Below, in pieces: positions 36,687-45,933 of a stretch of 64,000 nt of DNA (position 1 is the first letter of the stretch; the number at the start of each line of letters is the position of its first letter). Under the pieces are notes generated by a model. That model was not told the DNA's origin and searched no databases. It worked only from the letters and a program-made list of their open reading frames with translations. This DNA is from Streptosporangium roseum DSM 43021 (GTDB lineage Bacteria; Actinomycetota; Actinomycetes; Streptosporangiales; Streptosporangiaceae). The stretch is taken from the NCBI RefSeq assembly GCF_000024865.1, contig NC_013595.1:7874001-7938000 (forward strand), read 5' to 3'. Made by a program: the position numbers and the translations under genes.

Positions 36687-37637
36687 TCAGCCCTTGACGC
36701 TGCCCGCGAGCAGGCCCCGGACGAAGTAGCGCTGCATCGACAGGAAGACGGCCAGCGGGATGATCACCGAGACGAACGCGCCCGAGGTCAGGCGCTGCCA
36801 CTCGTTGCCCTTGGTGCCGGCCATCTGTGCCAGCCGTACCGTCATGGGGGCGGTCTCCGCGGTGCCGCCGGCGAAGATCAGGGCCACCAGCAGGTCGTTC
36901 CAGACCCAGAGGAACTGGAAGATGCCGAAGGTGGCGAGCGCGGGCCCGACCAGGGGCAGGACCAGCTTGCGCAGGATCGCGCCGTGGGTGGCGCCGTCCA
37001 CGCGGGCGGCCTCCATGAGCTCGCCCGGCAGCTCGGACATGAAGTTGTGGATCAGGAAGATGCCCAGCGGCAGCGCGAAGCAGGTGTGCGCGAACCAGAC
37101 CTGGACGAAGCGGGCGGGCCCTTCCAGGTCCCAGCCGGGCAGCACCTGGACGCCGAAGACGTCCACGCCCTGGGAGAAGAACGACAGCAGCGGGACCAGG
37201 GCCATCTGCAGCGGCACGATCTGGAGCGCGAAGATGCCGATGTAGATCCACTCACGCCCCCGGAACGGCAGCCAGGCCAGCGCGTAGGCGGCGAAGGTGG
37301 CCAGGGCCAGCGGCAGGAGCACCGAGGGGATCGTGATGACGATCGAGTTGATCAGGAAGCTCATCATCTGGCCGGAGGACGAGGAGGTGCCGAACAGCAC
37401 CTCCTGGTAGTTCTCCAGCGTGAGCTGCGGATCGGAGAAGAACGTCCACCACCCGGTGGACTTGATCTGGTCCTCCGGGCGCAGCGAGGACAGCAGCAGG
37501 CCGAAGGTCGGAGTGGTCCACAGGACGGCGATGACGATCGCCACGGCGCTGGCGACCCGGCTGGTCAGCCGCCGGCGGACCCGCTGGGGGGCCGTGACGG
37601 CCCTGGTCCGCGCCACGGTCTCGGTCAATGTGGTCAC
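36687..37637 (-). CDS. ABC sugar transporter permease, MalG type (module A)
   Basis: 316 residues, six membrane helices, with the inner-membrane EAA loop ELMEAARVDGATHGAILRKLVLPLVGPALA. The segment GWWTFFSDPQLTLENYQEVLF resembles alpha-glucoside (AglG) permeases. Third gene of the binding protein-permease-permease unit; no ATPase is encoded, so it probably uses a shared MsiK-type ATPase elsewhere. Confidence 0.9.
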   Translation of the reverse strand: MTTLTETVARTRAVTAPQRVRRRLTSRVASAVAIVIAVLWTTPTFGLLLSSLRPEDQIKSTGWWTFFSDPQLTLENYQEVLFGTSSSSGQMMSFLINSIVITIPSVLLPLALATFAAYALAWLPFRGREWIYIGIFALQIVPLQMALVPLLSFFSQGVDVFGVQVLPGWDLEGPARFVQVWFAHTCFALPLGIFLIHNFMSELPGELMEAARVDGATHGAILRKLVLPLVGPALATFGIFQFLWVWNDLLVALIFAGGTAETAPMTVRLAQMAGTKGNEWQRLTSGAFVSVIIPLAVFLSMQRYFVRGLLAGSVKG

Positions 37638-37701
37638 GCGGACTCCTTCGTCGGAGACGTTCCCGTAACGCCGTGCCTGCCTGCTCGCCCTGTCCGCCCG
37701 T

Positions 37702-38673
37702 TCACCGGACCTCCCGGCGCTGGCGGATCTGGTAGATCACGATGGGCGTCACCAGGACGAACAGGAAGACCGCGAGTGCCGCGCCCTTGCCAGTCTCGCC
37801 GTAGCGGAACGCCTGGTTGTACATCTCGTTGGCGATGACGCTGGTGTCGAACTGGCCGCCGGTCATCGTGCGGACGATGTCGAACAGCTTCAGGGTGCCG
37901 ATCGACTGGGTGACCAGCACCACGATCACCGCCGAGCGGATGGAGGGCAGCGTCACCCGGAAGAACATCTGCGTCGGGCTCGCCCCGTCCAGCCGGGCGG
38001 CCTCGATGATCTCCGCCGGGATCCCCTTGATCGCGGCGGAGAGCACCACGGTGGCGAAGCCCGCCTGGATCCAGACCATCACCACGATCAGGAACAGCGT
38101 GTTCAGCGGCGGCTCCTGAAGCCACTGCTGGGGTTCGCCGCCCATGCTCACCACGAGCTGGTTGAGCAGGCCGATCTGGTCCTGGTCCTCGGCGCGGTAG
38201 GCGTAGACGAACCGCCAGATGATGCCCGCGCCGACGAACGAGATCGCCATCGGCAGGAACACCAGCGACTTGGCGAGCGACTCGAAGCGGGTGCGGTCCA
38301 CCAGGACCGCGTAGACCAGCCCGACCGTGGTCACCAGCAGCGGCACGAGCAGGACCCAGATGAGCGTGTTGCGCAACACGGTCAGGGCCTCGGGCTGGGT
38401 GAACATCCAGGCGTAGTTGTCCAGGCCCACCCAGTTCAGGCCGTCGCCGCTCATGAACGACAGCAAGGTCGTCCGTACGGCGGGCACCACCAGGCCGATT
38501 CCGAGGAGGGCGACGGCGGGCAGGAGCAGGATCGTCGCGTGGGGCCAGGCCCGCCGCCGCATCGGGGCGCGGTCGACCAGCAGCAGGATCACCGCGACCA
38601 CCACGAGGAACGCGGCGACGCCGATCAGCAGTTGAACGAGTTTGGGCTGTTCGGCGGCGAAGTCGAAGTCCAT
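37702..38673 (-). CDS. ABC sugar transporter permease, MalF type (module A)
   Basis: 323 residues with at least seven hydrophobic segments. EAA loop: EIIEAARLDGASPTQMFFRVTLPSI. An extra N-terminal helix pair (QLLIGVAAFLVVVAVILLLVD) is typical of the AglF group. Separated from the binding-protein gene by 87 bp and from the second permease by 64 bp. Probably transports alpha- or beta-glucosides given the divergent GH1 gene. Confidence 0.9.
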   Translation of the reverse strand: MDFDFAAEQPKLVQLLIGVAAFLVVVAVILLLVDRAPMRRRAWPHATILLLPAVALLGIGLVVPAVRTTLLSFMSGDGLNWVGLDNYAWMFTQPEALTVLRNTLIWVLLVPLLVTTVGLVYAVLVDRTRFESLAKSLVFLPMAISFVGAGIIWRFVYAYRAEDQDQIGLLNQLVVSMGGEPQQWLQEPPLNTLFLIVVMVWIQAGFATVVLSAAIKGIPAEIIEAARLDGASPTQMFFRVTLPSIRSAVIVVLVTQSIGTLKLFDIVRTMTGGQFDTSVIANEMYNQAFRYGETGKGAALAVFLFVLVTPIVIYQIRQRREVR

Positions 38674-38760
38674 CGGAGGGAACTCCCGGAAAAGATCGTG
38701 CCGAGGGGGGCGCCATGTCCGGCCCCGCAGACTACACGGGACCGGACATACAGGTAAATA

Positions 38761-40116
38761 TCAGGACTTAGGCCAGGAGGCTTCGATGTAGTCGAGGACC
38801 GTCTTGGTGTCCTTGCCGTTGATCCAGTCGGTCATGCCCTTCCAGAAGGTGCCGGCGCCGACTGCGGCCGGCATCAGGTCCGAGCCGTCGAAGCGGAAGA
38901 CCGTCTCCGGGTCCTGCAGCATCTCGATGGAGAGCTTGTCGATGGGGTTCTGCGCGTTGGCGGGATCGACGCCCTTGCGCGCGGAGACGTAGGTCCCCAG
39001 CTTCATCCGGGTGTTGGGGAACTCCGCGGAGGCGAGGTAGGCCTGCACGGCCTGGACCTCGGGACGGTCGGTGAAGGCCGCCACGAACTCGCCCGCGCCG
39101 AGGACCGGCTTCTTGGACGGGTCGTTGCCCGGCAGGTAGAAGGCGAACACGTCGCCGTCCTCGGCCACCTTCGTGCCCTCGGGCCAGAAGTTGGCGTAGA
39201 AGGACGCCTGGCGGTGCAGCGCGCACTTGCCCTGCGTGATCGGGACGCCGCCCTCCTGGAAGGCGGTGCTGGCGATCGACTTCACCGGCCCGTAGCCGCC
39301 GTTGACGAACTTGTCGTTCTTGAGGATCGCACCGACCTTGTCCACCGCCGCGACGACCTTGGGGTCGTTGAAGGCGAGCTTGTGGCCCACCCAGTCGTCG
39401 TAGCCCTCGGGGCCGATCTCGCGGAGCAGGATGTCCTCGATCCAGTCCGTGGCCGGCCATCCGGTCGCGTCACCGGACTCGATGCCCGCGCACCACGGCT
39501 TGACGCCGGAGCCGGCGATCGTGCCGGAGAGCGTCATCAGCTCGTCCCAGGTCGTGGGGACGGCCCAGCCCTTCTCCTTGAACATCTTCGGCGAGTACCA
39601 GACGAAGGACTTCACGCTGGCACCCAGCGGCGCGCCGTAGAAGGTGCCGTCGACGGTGGAGTACTTGGCCCAGTCGGGCGACCAGCCCTCGTCGGTCAGC
39701 TTCTTCACCTCGGCCGAGGCGGGCTTGAGCTTGCCGGCCTTGGCGAAACGCTCCAGCAGGCCCGGCTGCGGGAAGAAGGCGATGTCCGGCGGGTTGCCGC
39801 CATCCGCGCGCACCTGGATCTGGGCCTCGAACTCACCGGTGCCCTCATAAGTGATCTTCATCCCCGTGCACTTAGCGAACGGCTTCCACGCCTCCTGGAA
39901 CAGGTCGGCCTCGGCGTCGCGGATCGGGGAGTAGATGCTGACGGTCTTGCCGTCGTGCTTGCCGTACTTGCTGAAGGCCGCGCATTCGGCCGAGGTGCTG
40001 CCGCCTCCGCTCGCCGATGGCTTGGGCTCCGTGGATCCGCAGGCGGTGACGGCCAGCGCCAGTCCGATGGTGCCCGCCACCAGGGTGACGCGGCCGGCCC
40101 GTGAGGGGAGCGACAT
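38761..40116 (-). CDS. Sugar-binding lipoprotein (module A)
   Basis: 451 residues. Signal peptide with a lipobox LAVTACG (Cys near residue 26), then a type 1 extracellular solute-binding fold with GTGEFEAQIQVRADGGNPPDIAFFPQPG and GVPTTWDE-like segments, closest in style to AglE. ATG 40116 with GGAGGAAGG upstream. Its promoter carries an inverted repeat GAGAGCGCTCTC (40151-40162), so it should be repressed by a LacI protein. Confidence 0.92.
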   Translation of the reverse strand: MSLPSRAGRVTLVAGTIGLALAVTACGSTEPKPSASGGGSTSAECAAFSKYGKHDGKTVSIYSPIRDAEADLFQEAWKPFAKCTGMKITYEGTGEFEAQIQVRADGGNPPDIAFFPQPGLLERFAKAGKLKPASAEVKKLTDEGWSPDWAKYSTVDGTFYGAPLGASVKSFVWYSPKMFKEKGWAVPTTWDELMTLSGTIAGSGVKPWCAGIESGDATGWPATDWIEDILLREIGPEGYDDWVGHKLAFNDPKVVAAVDKVGAILKNDKFVNGGYGPVKSIASTAFQEGGVPITQGKCALHRQASFYANFWPEGTKVAEDGDVFAFYLPGNDPSKKPVLGAGEFVAAFTDRPEVQAVQAYLASAEFPNTRMKLGTYVSARKGVDPANAQNPIDKLSIEMLQDPETVFRFDGSDLMPAAVGAGTFWKGMTDWINGKDTKTVLDYIEASWPKS

Positions 40117-40150
40117 GAACCTTCCTCCATATGCAGTTGCCGGGAAGTGT

Positions 40151-40162
40151 GAGAGCGCTCTC
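40151..40162. promoter_or_regulatory. LacI-type operator (module A, binding-protein side)
   Basis: GAGAGCGCTCTC, 35 bp upstream of the binding-protein ATG. Resembles the CebR-type consensus TGGGAGCGCTCCCA. Confidence 0.75.
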
Positions 40163-40260
40163 TGGAAGAATTGTCTGCCCCCTCCCCGATGTCAATAACT
40201 GTGATACTACGGTTACAGTCCCATTTTTCTTGACAGGCAACTCAGACAACCGTGATGCTC

Positions 40261-40276
40261 GTGAGAGCGCTCTCAC
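40261..40276. promoter_or_regulatory. LacI-type operator (module A, beta-glucosidase side)
   Basis: Perfect 16-bp palindrome GTGAGAGCGCTCTCAC, 32 bp before the beta-glucosidase ATG. With the site at 40151 it brackets the divergent promoter region. Confidence 0.82.
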
Positions 40277-40307
40277 ACGACTCGGAACAGAATGGAGCGG
40301 TGAGCAC

Positions 40308-41687
40308 ATGACCATGTCCGCCGAACAGTCCTACGTCCTGGAGGACTCCGGCGTGCTGAGGTTCCCCGAGGGCTTCGTCTGGGGCGCCGCCACCGCGGCC
40401 TACCAGATCGAGGGCGCGGCTCGGGAGGACGGCAGGGGTCCCTCCATCTGGGACACCTTCTCCCGGACTCCCGGCAAGGTGCACGCCGGGCACACCGGCG
40501 ACGTGGCCTGCGACCACTACCACCGCTACCCCGACGACGTCCGCCTCATGGGCGACCTGGGCCTGCACGCCTACCGCTTCTCCATCTCCTGGCCTCGCAT
40601 CCAGCCCGACGGCACCGGTCCGGCCAACCCGCGCGGCCTGGACTTCTACGACCGCCTGGTGGACGAGCTGCACGGGACCGGTGTCACCCCGATCGTGACG
40701 CTCTACCACTGGGACCTGCCGCAGCCCCTGGAGGACCGGGGCGGCTGGACCAACCGGGAGACCGCCGAACGGTTCGCCGAATACGCCGCGATCGTACACG
40801 CGCGGCTGGGTGATCGGGTCGAGACGTGGACGACCCTGAACGAGCCCTGGTGCTCGGCCTTCCTCGGCTACGCCTCGGGCATCCACGCGCCGGGCCGCAG
40901 CGAGCCCGGCCTGGGCTTCGCCGCCACCCACCACCTGCTGCTCGGCCACGGGCTGGCGGTCAAGGCGCTGCGCGCGGCGGGCGCCGGCCGGATCGGCATC
41001 ACGCTCAACCTCGCACCGGTGCTCGGCGACGACGCCGAGGCGGCGTCCATCGTGGACGGCCTGCAGAACCGGATCTTCCTGGACCCGGTGCTGCGCGGGG
41101 AGTACCCCGCCGACGTGGTGGAACGGGCCGGCCGCTTCACCGACTGGTCCTTCGTCGAGGACGGCGACCTGGAGATCATCAGCCAGCCGGTCGACCTGCT
41201 GGGCGTGAACTACTACCACCCGCAGACCGTGGCCGCCCGCCCCGGCGAGCCCGCCAACCCGGTCTACCCGGGCAGCGAGGGGATCGCCTTCCCCCGCCCC
41301 GACGTGCCCAGGACCGCGATGGGCTGGCCGGTCCAGCCGTTCGGGCTGACCGACCTCCTGGTACGGCTGTCGCGGGACTACCCCGGCACCCCGCTGATCA
41401 TCACCGAGAACGGCGCGGCCTTCGACGACGTCCTGGAGGACGGCCGGGTCCACGACGCGGGCCGGGTGTCCTACCTCGACGGGCACCTGCGCGCCGCCCA
41501 CGCCGCCATCGAGGCGGGCGCCGACCTGCGCGGCTATCTCGTCTGGTCGCTGCTGGACAACTTCGAGTGGGCCGAGGGCTACGACAAGCGGTTCGGCGTC
41601 GTTCACGTCGACTACGCCACCCAGAACCGCACCCCGAAGGACAGCGCACTGTGGTACCGCGATGTCGTCCGCCGGAACGGGCTGTGA
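40308..41687 (+). CDS. Beta-glucosidase, GH1 (module A)
   Basis: 459 residues, no signal peptide, so cytoplasmic. N-terminal GFVWGAATAAYQIEGA, acid/base Glu near 179 (TTLNEPW), nucleophile Glu near 367 (LIITENGAAFDD), and WSLLDNFEWAEGYDKRFG. Hydrolyses beta-glucosides such as cellobiose imported by the ABC unit. Start ATG 40308 (GGTGAG upstream); ATG 40314 is an alternative. Its TGA overlaps the GTG of lacI (GTGA). Confidence 0.93.
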   Translation: MTMSAEQSYVLEDSGVLRFPEGFVWGAATAAYQIEGAAREDGRGPSIWDTFSRTPGKVHAGHTGDVACDHYHRYPDDVRLMGDLGLHAYRFSISWPRIQPDGTGPANPRGLDFYDRLVDELHGTGVTPIVTLYHWDLPQPLEDRGGWTNRETAERFAEYAAIVHARLGDRVETWTTLNEPWCSAFLGYASGIHAPGRSEPGLGFAATHHLLLGHGLAVKALRAAGAGRIGITLNLAPVLGDDAEAASIVDGLQNRIFLDPVLRGEYPADVVERAGRFTDWSFVEDGDLEIISQPVDLLGVNYYHPQTVAARPGEPANPVYPGSEGIAFPRPDVPRTAMGWPVQPFGLTDLLVRLSRDYPGTPLIITENGAAFDDVLEDGRVHDAGRVSYLDGHLRAAHAAIEAGADLRGYLVWSLLDNFEWAEGYDKRFGVVHVDYATQNRTPKDSALWYRDVVRRNGL

Positions 41688-42681
41688 GAGCCCGGCCGAC
41701 TCTGGAGAAGGTGGCCGCCCGGGCGGGAGTGTCCCGGGCGACCGCCTCGCGGGTCGTCAACGGCTCCACCCGGGTGGCGCCGCAGATCCGCGAGGCGGTC
41801 AACCGCGCCGTGGAGGAGCTCGGCTACGTCCCCAACCAGGCCGCGCGGAGCCTGGTCACCCAGCGGGCCGACTCGATCGCCCTGGTCTTCCCCGAGCCCG
41901 CGACACGCGTCTTCTCCGACGACCCGACCTTCGCCGGGATCATCCGGGGGTCAGCCTGGAGATCGAGGAGGCCGACAAGCAGCTCGTGCTGATGCTCACC
42001 GGACCTGACGGGAGCTACCACCGGGTCGAGCGCTACGCCACCAACGGGCACGTGGACGGCGTGATCGTCGCCTCGATGCACGGGACCGACCCGCTGCCGG
42101 GGATCCTGACCCGGCGGGGTGTGCCGGTGGTCTGCGGCGGCCGGCCCGGCGTGCCCGGCGACCTGCCGTACGTGGACATGGACAACATCGGCGGCGCCGA
42201 GCGGGCTGTCCGGCACCTGGTGGAGCAGGGCCGGCGCCGGATCGCGACCATCGCGGGGCCACAGGACATGATCGCCGGGATCGACCGGCTCGCCGGCTAC
42301 CGCGACGTCCTGCGCGACTCCGACCGCCGCTCCATCGTCGCGGTCGGCGACTTCACCCGGGAGTCCGGCGCGGTCGCGATGCGCCAGCTCCTGGCCGACG
42401 ATCCGGACCTGGACGCGGTGTTCGTGGCCAACGACCTGATGGCGCTGGGCGCGCTGCGGACGCTGGGCCGAGCGGGCCGGGCGGTCCCCGGCGACGTCGC
42501 CGTCGTCGGCTTCGACGACATCCCGGCCGCGGCCTACGCCGAGCCCCCGCTGACCACCGTCCGGCAGCCGACCGTGGAGATGGGGCGGCGGCTGGCGCGC
42601 ATGGTGCTCAACCCGGAGGACAGGACGCCGGTGGTGCTCCCCACCGAGCTGGTGGTGCGGGAGTCTACGAGGAGGTCCTGA
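41684..42681 (+). pseudogene. LacI-family regulator of module A, broken by a one-base deletion
   Basis: Begins GTG at 41684, overlapping the GH1 stop. The first frame gives TLEKVAARAGVSRATASRVV (HTH) to DDPTFAGIIRG; then the frame shifts within a five-G run at 41946-41950. The ligand-binding part continues in the next frame as VSLEIEEADKQLVLML up to VVRESTRRS and TGA. Adding one G restores a 332-residue LacI protein that aligns throughout with the neighbouring lacI (42665-43660). Could be a real loss of function, a phase-variable tract or a sequencing error. Converges with the second lacI, overlapping it by 17 bp. Confidence 0.85.
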
Positions 42682-43660
42682 CGACGAGCTCCGTGGACAC
42701 GATGAACGGGTCGGCGGGGCCGCCCTCCAGGAGGCCGAGCAGCAGGCGGACCATGGCGGCGGCCTGCTCCGCGTGCGGGTTGTGGATGGTGGTGAGCGGC
42801 GGGTCGGTGTAGCGGGCCGCCTCGATGTCGTCGTAGCCGACGACGGCGACGTCGTCGGGGATGCGGCGGCCCGCCTGGCGCAGCGCGTGCATGGCGCCGA
42901 TCGCCATCAGGTCGTTGGCGGCGAACACCGCGTCCAGTTCGGGGTCGTCGGCCAGGAGCTGGCGCATCGCGACCGCGCCGGACTCCCGGGTGAAGTCGCC
43001 GACCGCGATGATGGAGCGGCGGTCGGAGTCGCGGAGCACGTCGCGGTAGCCGGCGAGCCGGTCCTGGCCGCCGATCATGTCCAGCGGCCCGGCGATCGTG
43101 GCGATCCGCCGTCTCCCCCGCTCCAGCAGGTGACGCACGGCGGCGGCGGCGCCGCCCACGTTGTCGCTGTCCACGTACGGCATGGCGACCGGCACCGCCG
43201 GCCTGCCGTAGGAGACGACCGGGACGCGCAGCCGGGTGAGCGCGACGGGCAGCGGGTCGGCGCCGTGGCTCGACACGAGCATGACACCGTCCACGTGGCC
43301 GCCGGCGACGTAGGTCTCCACGCGGGCGTGGCTCTCCTGCGACCCGGCCAGCAAGAGCACGACCTGCATGTTGACGGCCTCCAGCTCGATGGAGGCCGAG
43401 CGGATCACGGTGGAGAACATCGGGTCGTCGGAGAAGACCCGGTTCGGGGGTTCCGAGACGACCAGCGCGACCGAGTTGGTCCGCTGGGTGACCAGGTTGC
43501 GGGCCGCCCCGTTGGGGACGTAGCCCAGCTCGTTCACCGCCCGCATCACCACGTCGCGGATGTCCGGGGTCACCGTGGTCTGACCGTTCACCACCCGGGA
43601 GACGGTCGACCGGGACACCCCGGCACGGGCGGCGACCGCCTCCAAGGTGGGTCGTCTCAT
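42665..43660 (-). CDS. LacI-family transcriptional repressor (module B)
   Basis: 331 residues. HTH: TLEAVAARAGVSRSTVSRVVNG, hinge YVPNGAARNLV; effector domain with VDSDNVGGAAAAVRHLLERGRRRIATIAGP and VPDDVAVVGYDD-type motifs. Highly similar to the frameshifted lacI of module A, so both likely bind GAGCGCTC-centred operators. Start immediately after the GH1 stop with GGGGGAACTAG upstream: last gene of the module B operon. Confidence 0.93.
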   Translation of the reverse strand: MRRPTLEAVAARAGVSRSTVSRVVNGQTTVTPDIRDVVMRAVNELGYVPNGAARNLVTQRTNSVALVVSEPPNRVFSDDPMFSTVIRSASIELEAVNMQVVLLLAGSQESHARVETYVAGGHVDGVMLVSSHGADPLPVALTRLRVPVVSYGRPAVPVAMPYVDSDNVGGAAAAVRHLLERGRRRIATIAGPLDMIGGQDRLAGYRDVLRDSDRRSIIAVGDFTRESGAVAMRQLLADDPELDAVFAANDLMAIGAMHALRQAGRRIPDDVAVVGYDDIEAARYTDPPLTTIHNPHAEQAAAMVRLLLGLLEGGPADPFIVSTELVVRTSS

Positions 43661-45085
43661 CTAGTTCCCCCGCAGTCCGTTCCGCTTGATGACCTCGCGA
43701 TACCACAGCGCGCTGTCCTTGAGCAGGCGCCGCTGGGTGGCGAAGTCGACGTGCACGATGCCGAACCTACGCCGGTATCCCTCGGCCCATTCGAAATTAT
43801 CCAGCAGCGACCAGACCAGATAGCCCCGCACGTCCGCGCCCGCGGCGATCGCGGCGTGCACGGCGCGCAGATGGCCGTCCAGATAGCCGGTCCTGCCGGT
43901 GTCGTGGACCCGGCCGTCCTCCACGACGTCGTCGAAGGCGGCGCCGTTCTCGGTGACGATCAGGCCGACCTCGGGATAGTCGTCGGCCAGCCGTACCAGC
44001 AGGCGGGACAGCCCGTTGGGCACGATCGGCCAGCCCATCGCGGTGACCGGCGCGTCGACCGCGCAGAAGCGGACGTCCTCGCTGCCCGGCCACGCCGCGT
44101 CGGCGGCCTCGCCGGGCCCGGACTCGACCACGCACGGGTTGTAGTAGTTGATGCCGATCGTCTCGATCGGCTGGTTGATGGTCGTGAGGTCGCCGTCGCG
44201 GATGTGGGCGAGGCCGCCGTTGCGCTCGACGATCTCCAGCAGCTCCGCGGGATACCGCCCGCGCAGCGCGGGGTCGAGGAACTGCCGGGTGAGGAGGGTG
44301 TCGATCCGGTTCACCGCCTCGGCGTCCGCCGGTGACGGCCCGGCCGCGGGATCGCCCACCTGCGCCGGGGTGATCACCGGTGCGAGGTTGAGCACCAGCG
44401 TGATCTCCTCGGCTCCCCCGGCGCGGAGTGCCTGCGTCGCCAGCCCGTGTCCCAGCAGCAGATGGTGGGCCGCGCGCAGGGCAGCGGCGGGATCCTTCCT
44501 GCCCGGCGCGTGCACCCCGTTGCCGTAGCCGAGGAAGGCCGACACCCACGGCTCGTTGAGGGTGGTCCAGTGCCGGACCCGGTCCCCCAGCCGCTCGTGT
44601 ACGGCCCGCGCGTAGTCGGCGAACCGGTGGGCGGTGTCCCGCTCGGGCCAGCCGCCGGCGTCCTCCAGGGACTGGGGCAGGTCCCAGTGGTAGAGGGTGG
44701 CGTACGGCGTTATCCCGGCTTCCAGCAGCTTGTCGACCAGGCGGCTGTAGAAGTCCAGGCCCCGGGGGTTGACCGGACCGGTGCCGTCGGGCTGGACGCG
44801 GGGCCAGGCGACGGAGAAGCGGTAGGCGTGCAGGCCCAGATCGCTCATCAGCCGGACGTCGTCGGCGTAGTGGAAGTAGTGCTCGCAGGCCACGTCGCCG
44901 GTGTCGCCCCCGGCTACCTTGCCCGGCGTGCCGGAGAAGGTGTCCCAGATCGAGGGCTGCCTGCCGTCCTCCTTGACCGCGCCCTCGATCTGGTAGGACG
45001 CGGTGGCCGCGCCCCAGACGAACCCGGTGGGGAAGTCCGCGCGTCCCTGGGTGATGGACGCCCCCCGAATGCCGACGATGGTCAT
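43661..45085 (-). CDS. Beta-glucosidase, GH1 (module B)
   Basis: 474 residues, no signal peptide. GFVWGAATASYQIEGAVKEDG, acid/base Glu 178 (TTLNEPW), nucleophile Glu 379 (VTENGAAFDD). Paralogue of the module A enzyme with a short insertion near residue 230. ATG overlaps the permease stop (ATGA), so it is translationally coupled in the operon. Confidence 0.93.
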   Translation of the reverse strand: MTIVGIRGASITQGRADFPTGFVWGAATASYQIEGAVKEDGRQPSIWDTFSGTPGKVAGGDTGDVACEHYFHYADDVRLMSDLGLHAYRFSVAWPRVQPDGTGPVNPRGLDFYSRLVDKLLEAGITPYATLYHWDLPQSLEDAGGWPERDTAHRFADYARAVHERLGDRVRHWTTLNEPWVSAFLGYGNGVHAPGRKDPAAALRAAHHLLLGHGLATQALRAGGAEEITLVLNLAPVITPAQVGDPAAGPSPADAEAVNRIDTLLTRQFLDPALRGRYPAELLEIVERNGGLAHIRDGDLTTINQPIETIGINYYNPCVVESGPGEAADAAWPGSEDVRFCAVDAPVTAMGWPIVPNGLSRLLVRLADDYPEVGLIVTENGAAFDDVVEDGRVHDTGRTGYLDGHLRAVHAAIAAGADVRGYLVWSLLDNFEWAEGYRRRFGIVHVDFATQRRLLKDSALWYREVIKRNGLRGN

Positions 45086-45933
45086 CCCTTTACCGCTCCT
45101 TGCATGATTCCTCCGATGATCTGCTTGCCGAGCAGGGCGAACACCACGACCAGCGGCAGGGTGCCGAGTGTGGTGCCCGCCAGGCCGAGTACGTAGTCGT
45201 TGACGTATCCGCTGGCCAGCGTGGACAGTGCGACCTGCACCGTCGGGTCCTCCGGGGTCAGGACGACCAGCGGCCAGAAGTAGTCGTTCCAGACCGACAT
45301 GAAGGTGAGCATGCCGAGCACCGCCGCCGCGGGGCGGGCGGCCGGGAGCACGACGTGCCAGAACAGGCCCCAGGTGGTGCAGCCGTCGACCCGGCCCGCC
45401 TCCAGCAGCTCGGTCGGCAGCGCCCGGGAGAGGTACTGGGTCATGAAGAACACGCCGAACGCGTTGACGAGCGCGGGCACGATCAGCGCGTACATGGTGC
45501 CGGTCCACTCCAGCTTCACCATCAGCATGTACAGCGGGATGATCCCGAGCTGGGTCGGCACCATCATGGTCGCCACGGTGAGCAGGAGCAGGGCGTTCCT
45601 GCCGCGGAAGCGCAGCTTGGCGAAGGCGAACCCGGCCAGCGTGGAGAAGAACATCACCGCGAGCGCGACGGAGCCGGAGACCAGGACGGAGTTGACCATC
45701 GCCATGGCGAAGGGGACGGTGTCGAAGACGCGGGCGACGTTGGCGAAGAAGTTGCCGCCGGGCAGCAGCGGCGGCGGGACGTCCGCCAGGGCCGCGTTGT
45801 CGCGGGAGGCCACCACGATGCTGTAGTAGAGCGGCAGCATCGAGAAGAACGCCACCGCCGCCAGCGTGAGATAGGTGAGCCTGCGGGCGGCGCCGGAGCG
45901 CCGGGCCGTGGGGGCGGCGGGGCGGGCGCTCAC
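45082..45933 (-). CDS. ABC sugar transporter permease, MalG type (module B)
   Basis: 283 residues with six membrane helices and the EAA loop ELLEAGRVDGCTTWGLFWHVVLPAARP. GTG 45933 overlaps the preceding permease stop (GTGA). Works with the MalF-type permease and the binding protein; shares the missing-ATPase situation of module A. Confidence 0.92.
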   Translation of the reverse strand: MSARPAAPTARRSGAARRLTYLTLAAVAFFSMLPLYYSIVVASRDNAALADVPPPLLPGGNFFANVARVFDTVPFAMAMVNSVLVSGSVALAVMFFSTLAGFAFAKLRFRGRNALLLLTVATMMVPTQLGIIPLYMLMVKLEWTGTMYALIVPALVNAFGVFFMTQYLSRALPTELLEAGRVDGCTTWGLFWHVVLPAARPAAAVLGMLTFMSVWNDYFWPLVVLTPEDPTVQVALSTLASGYVNDYVLGLAGTTLGTLPLVVVFALLGKQIIGGIMQGAVKG

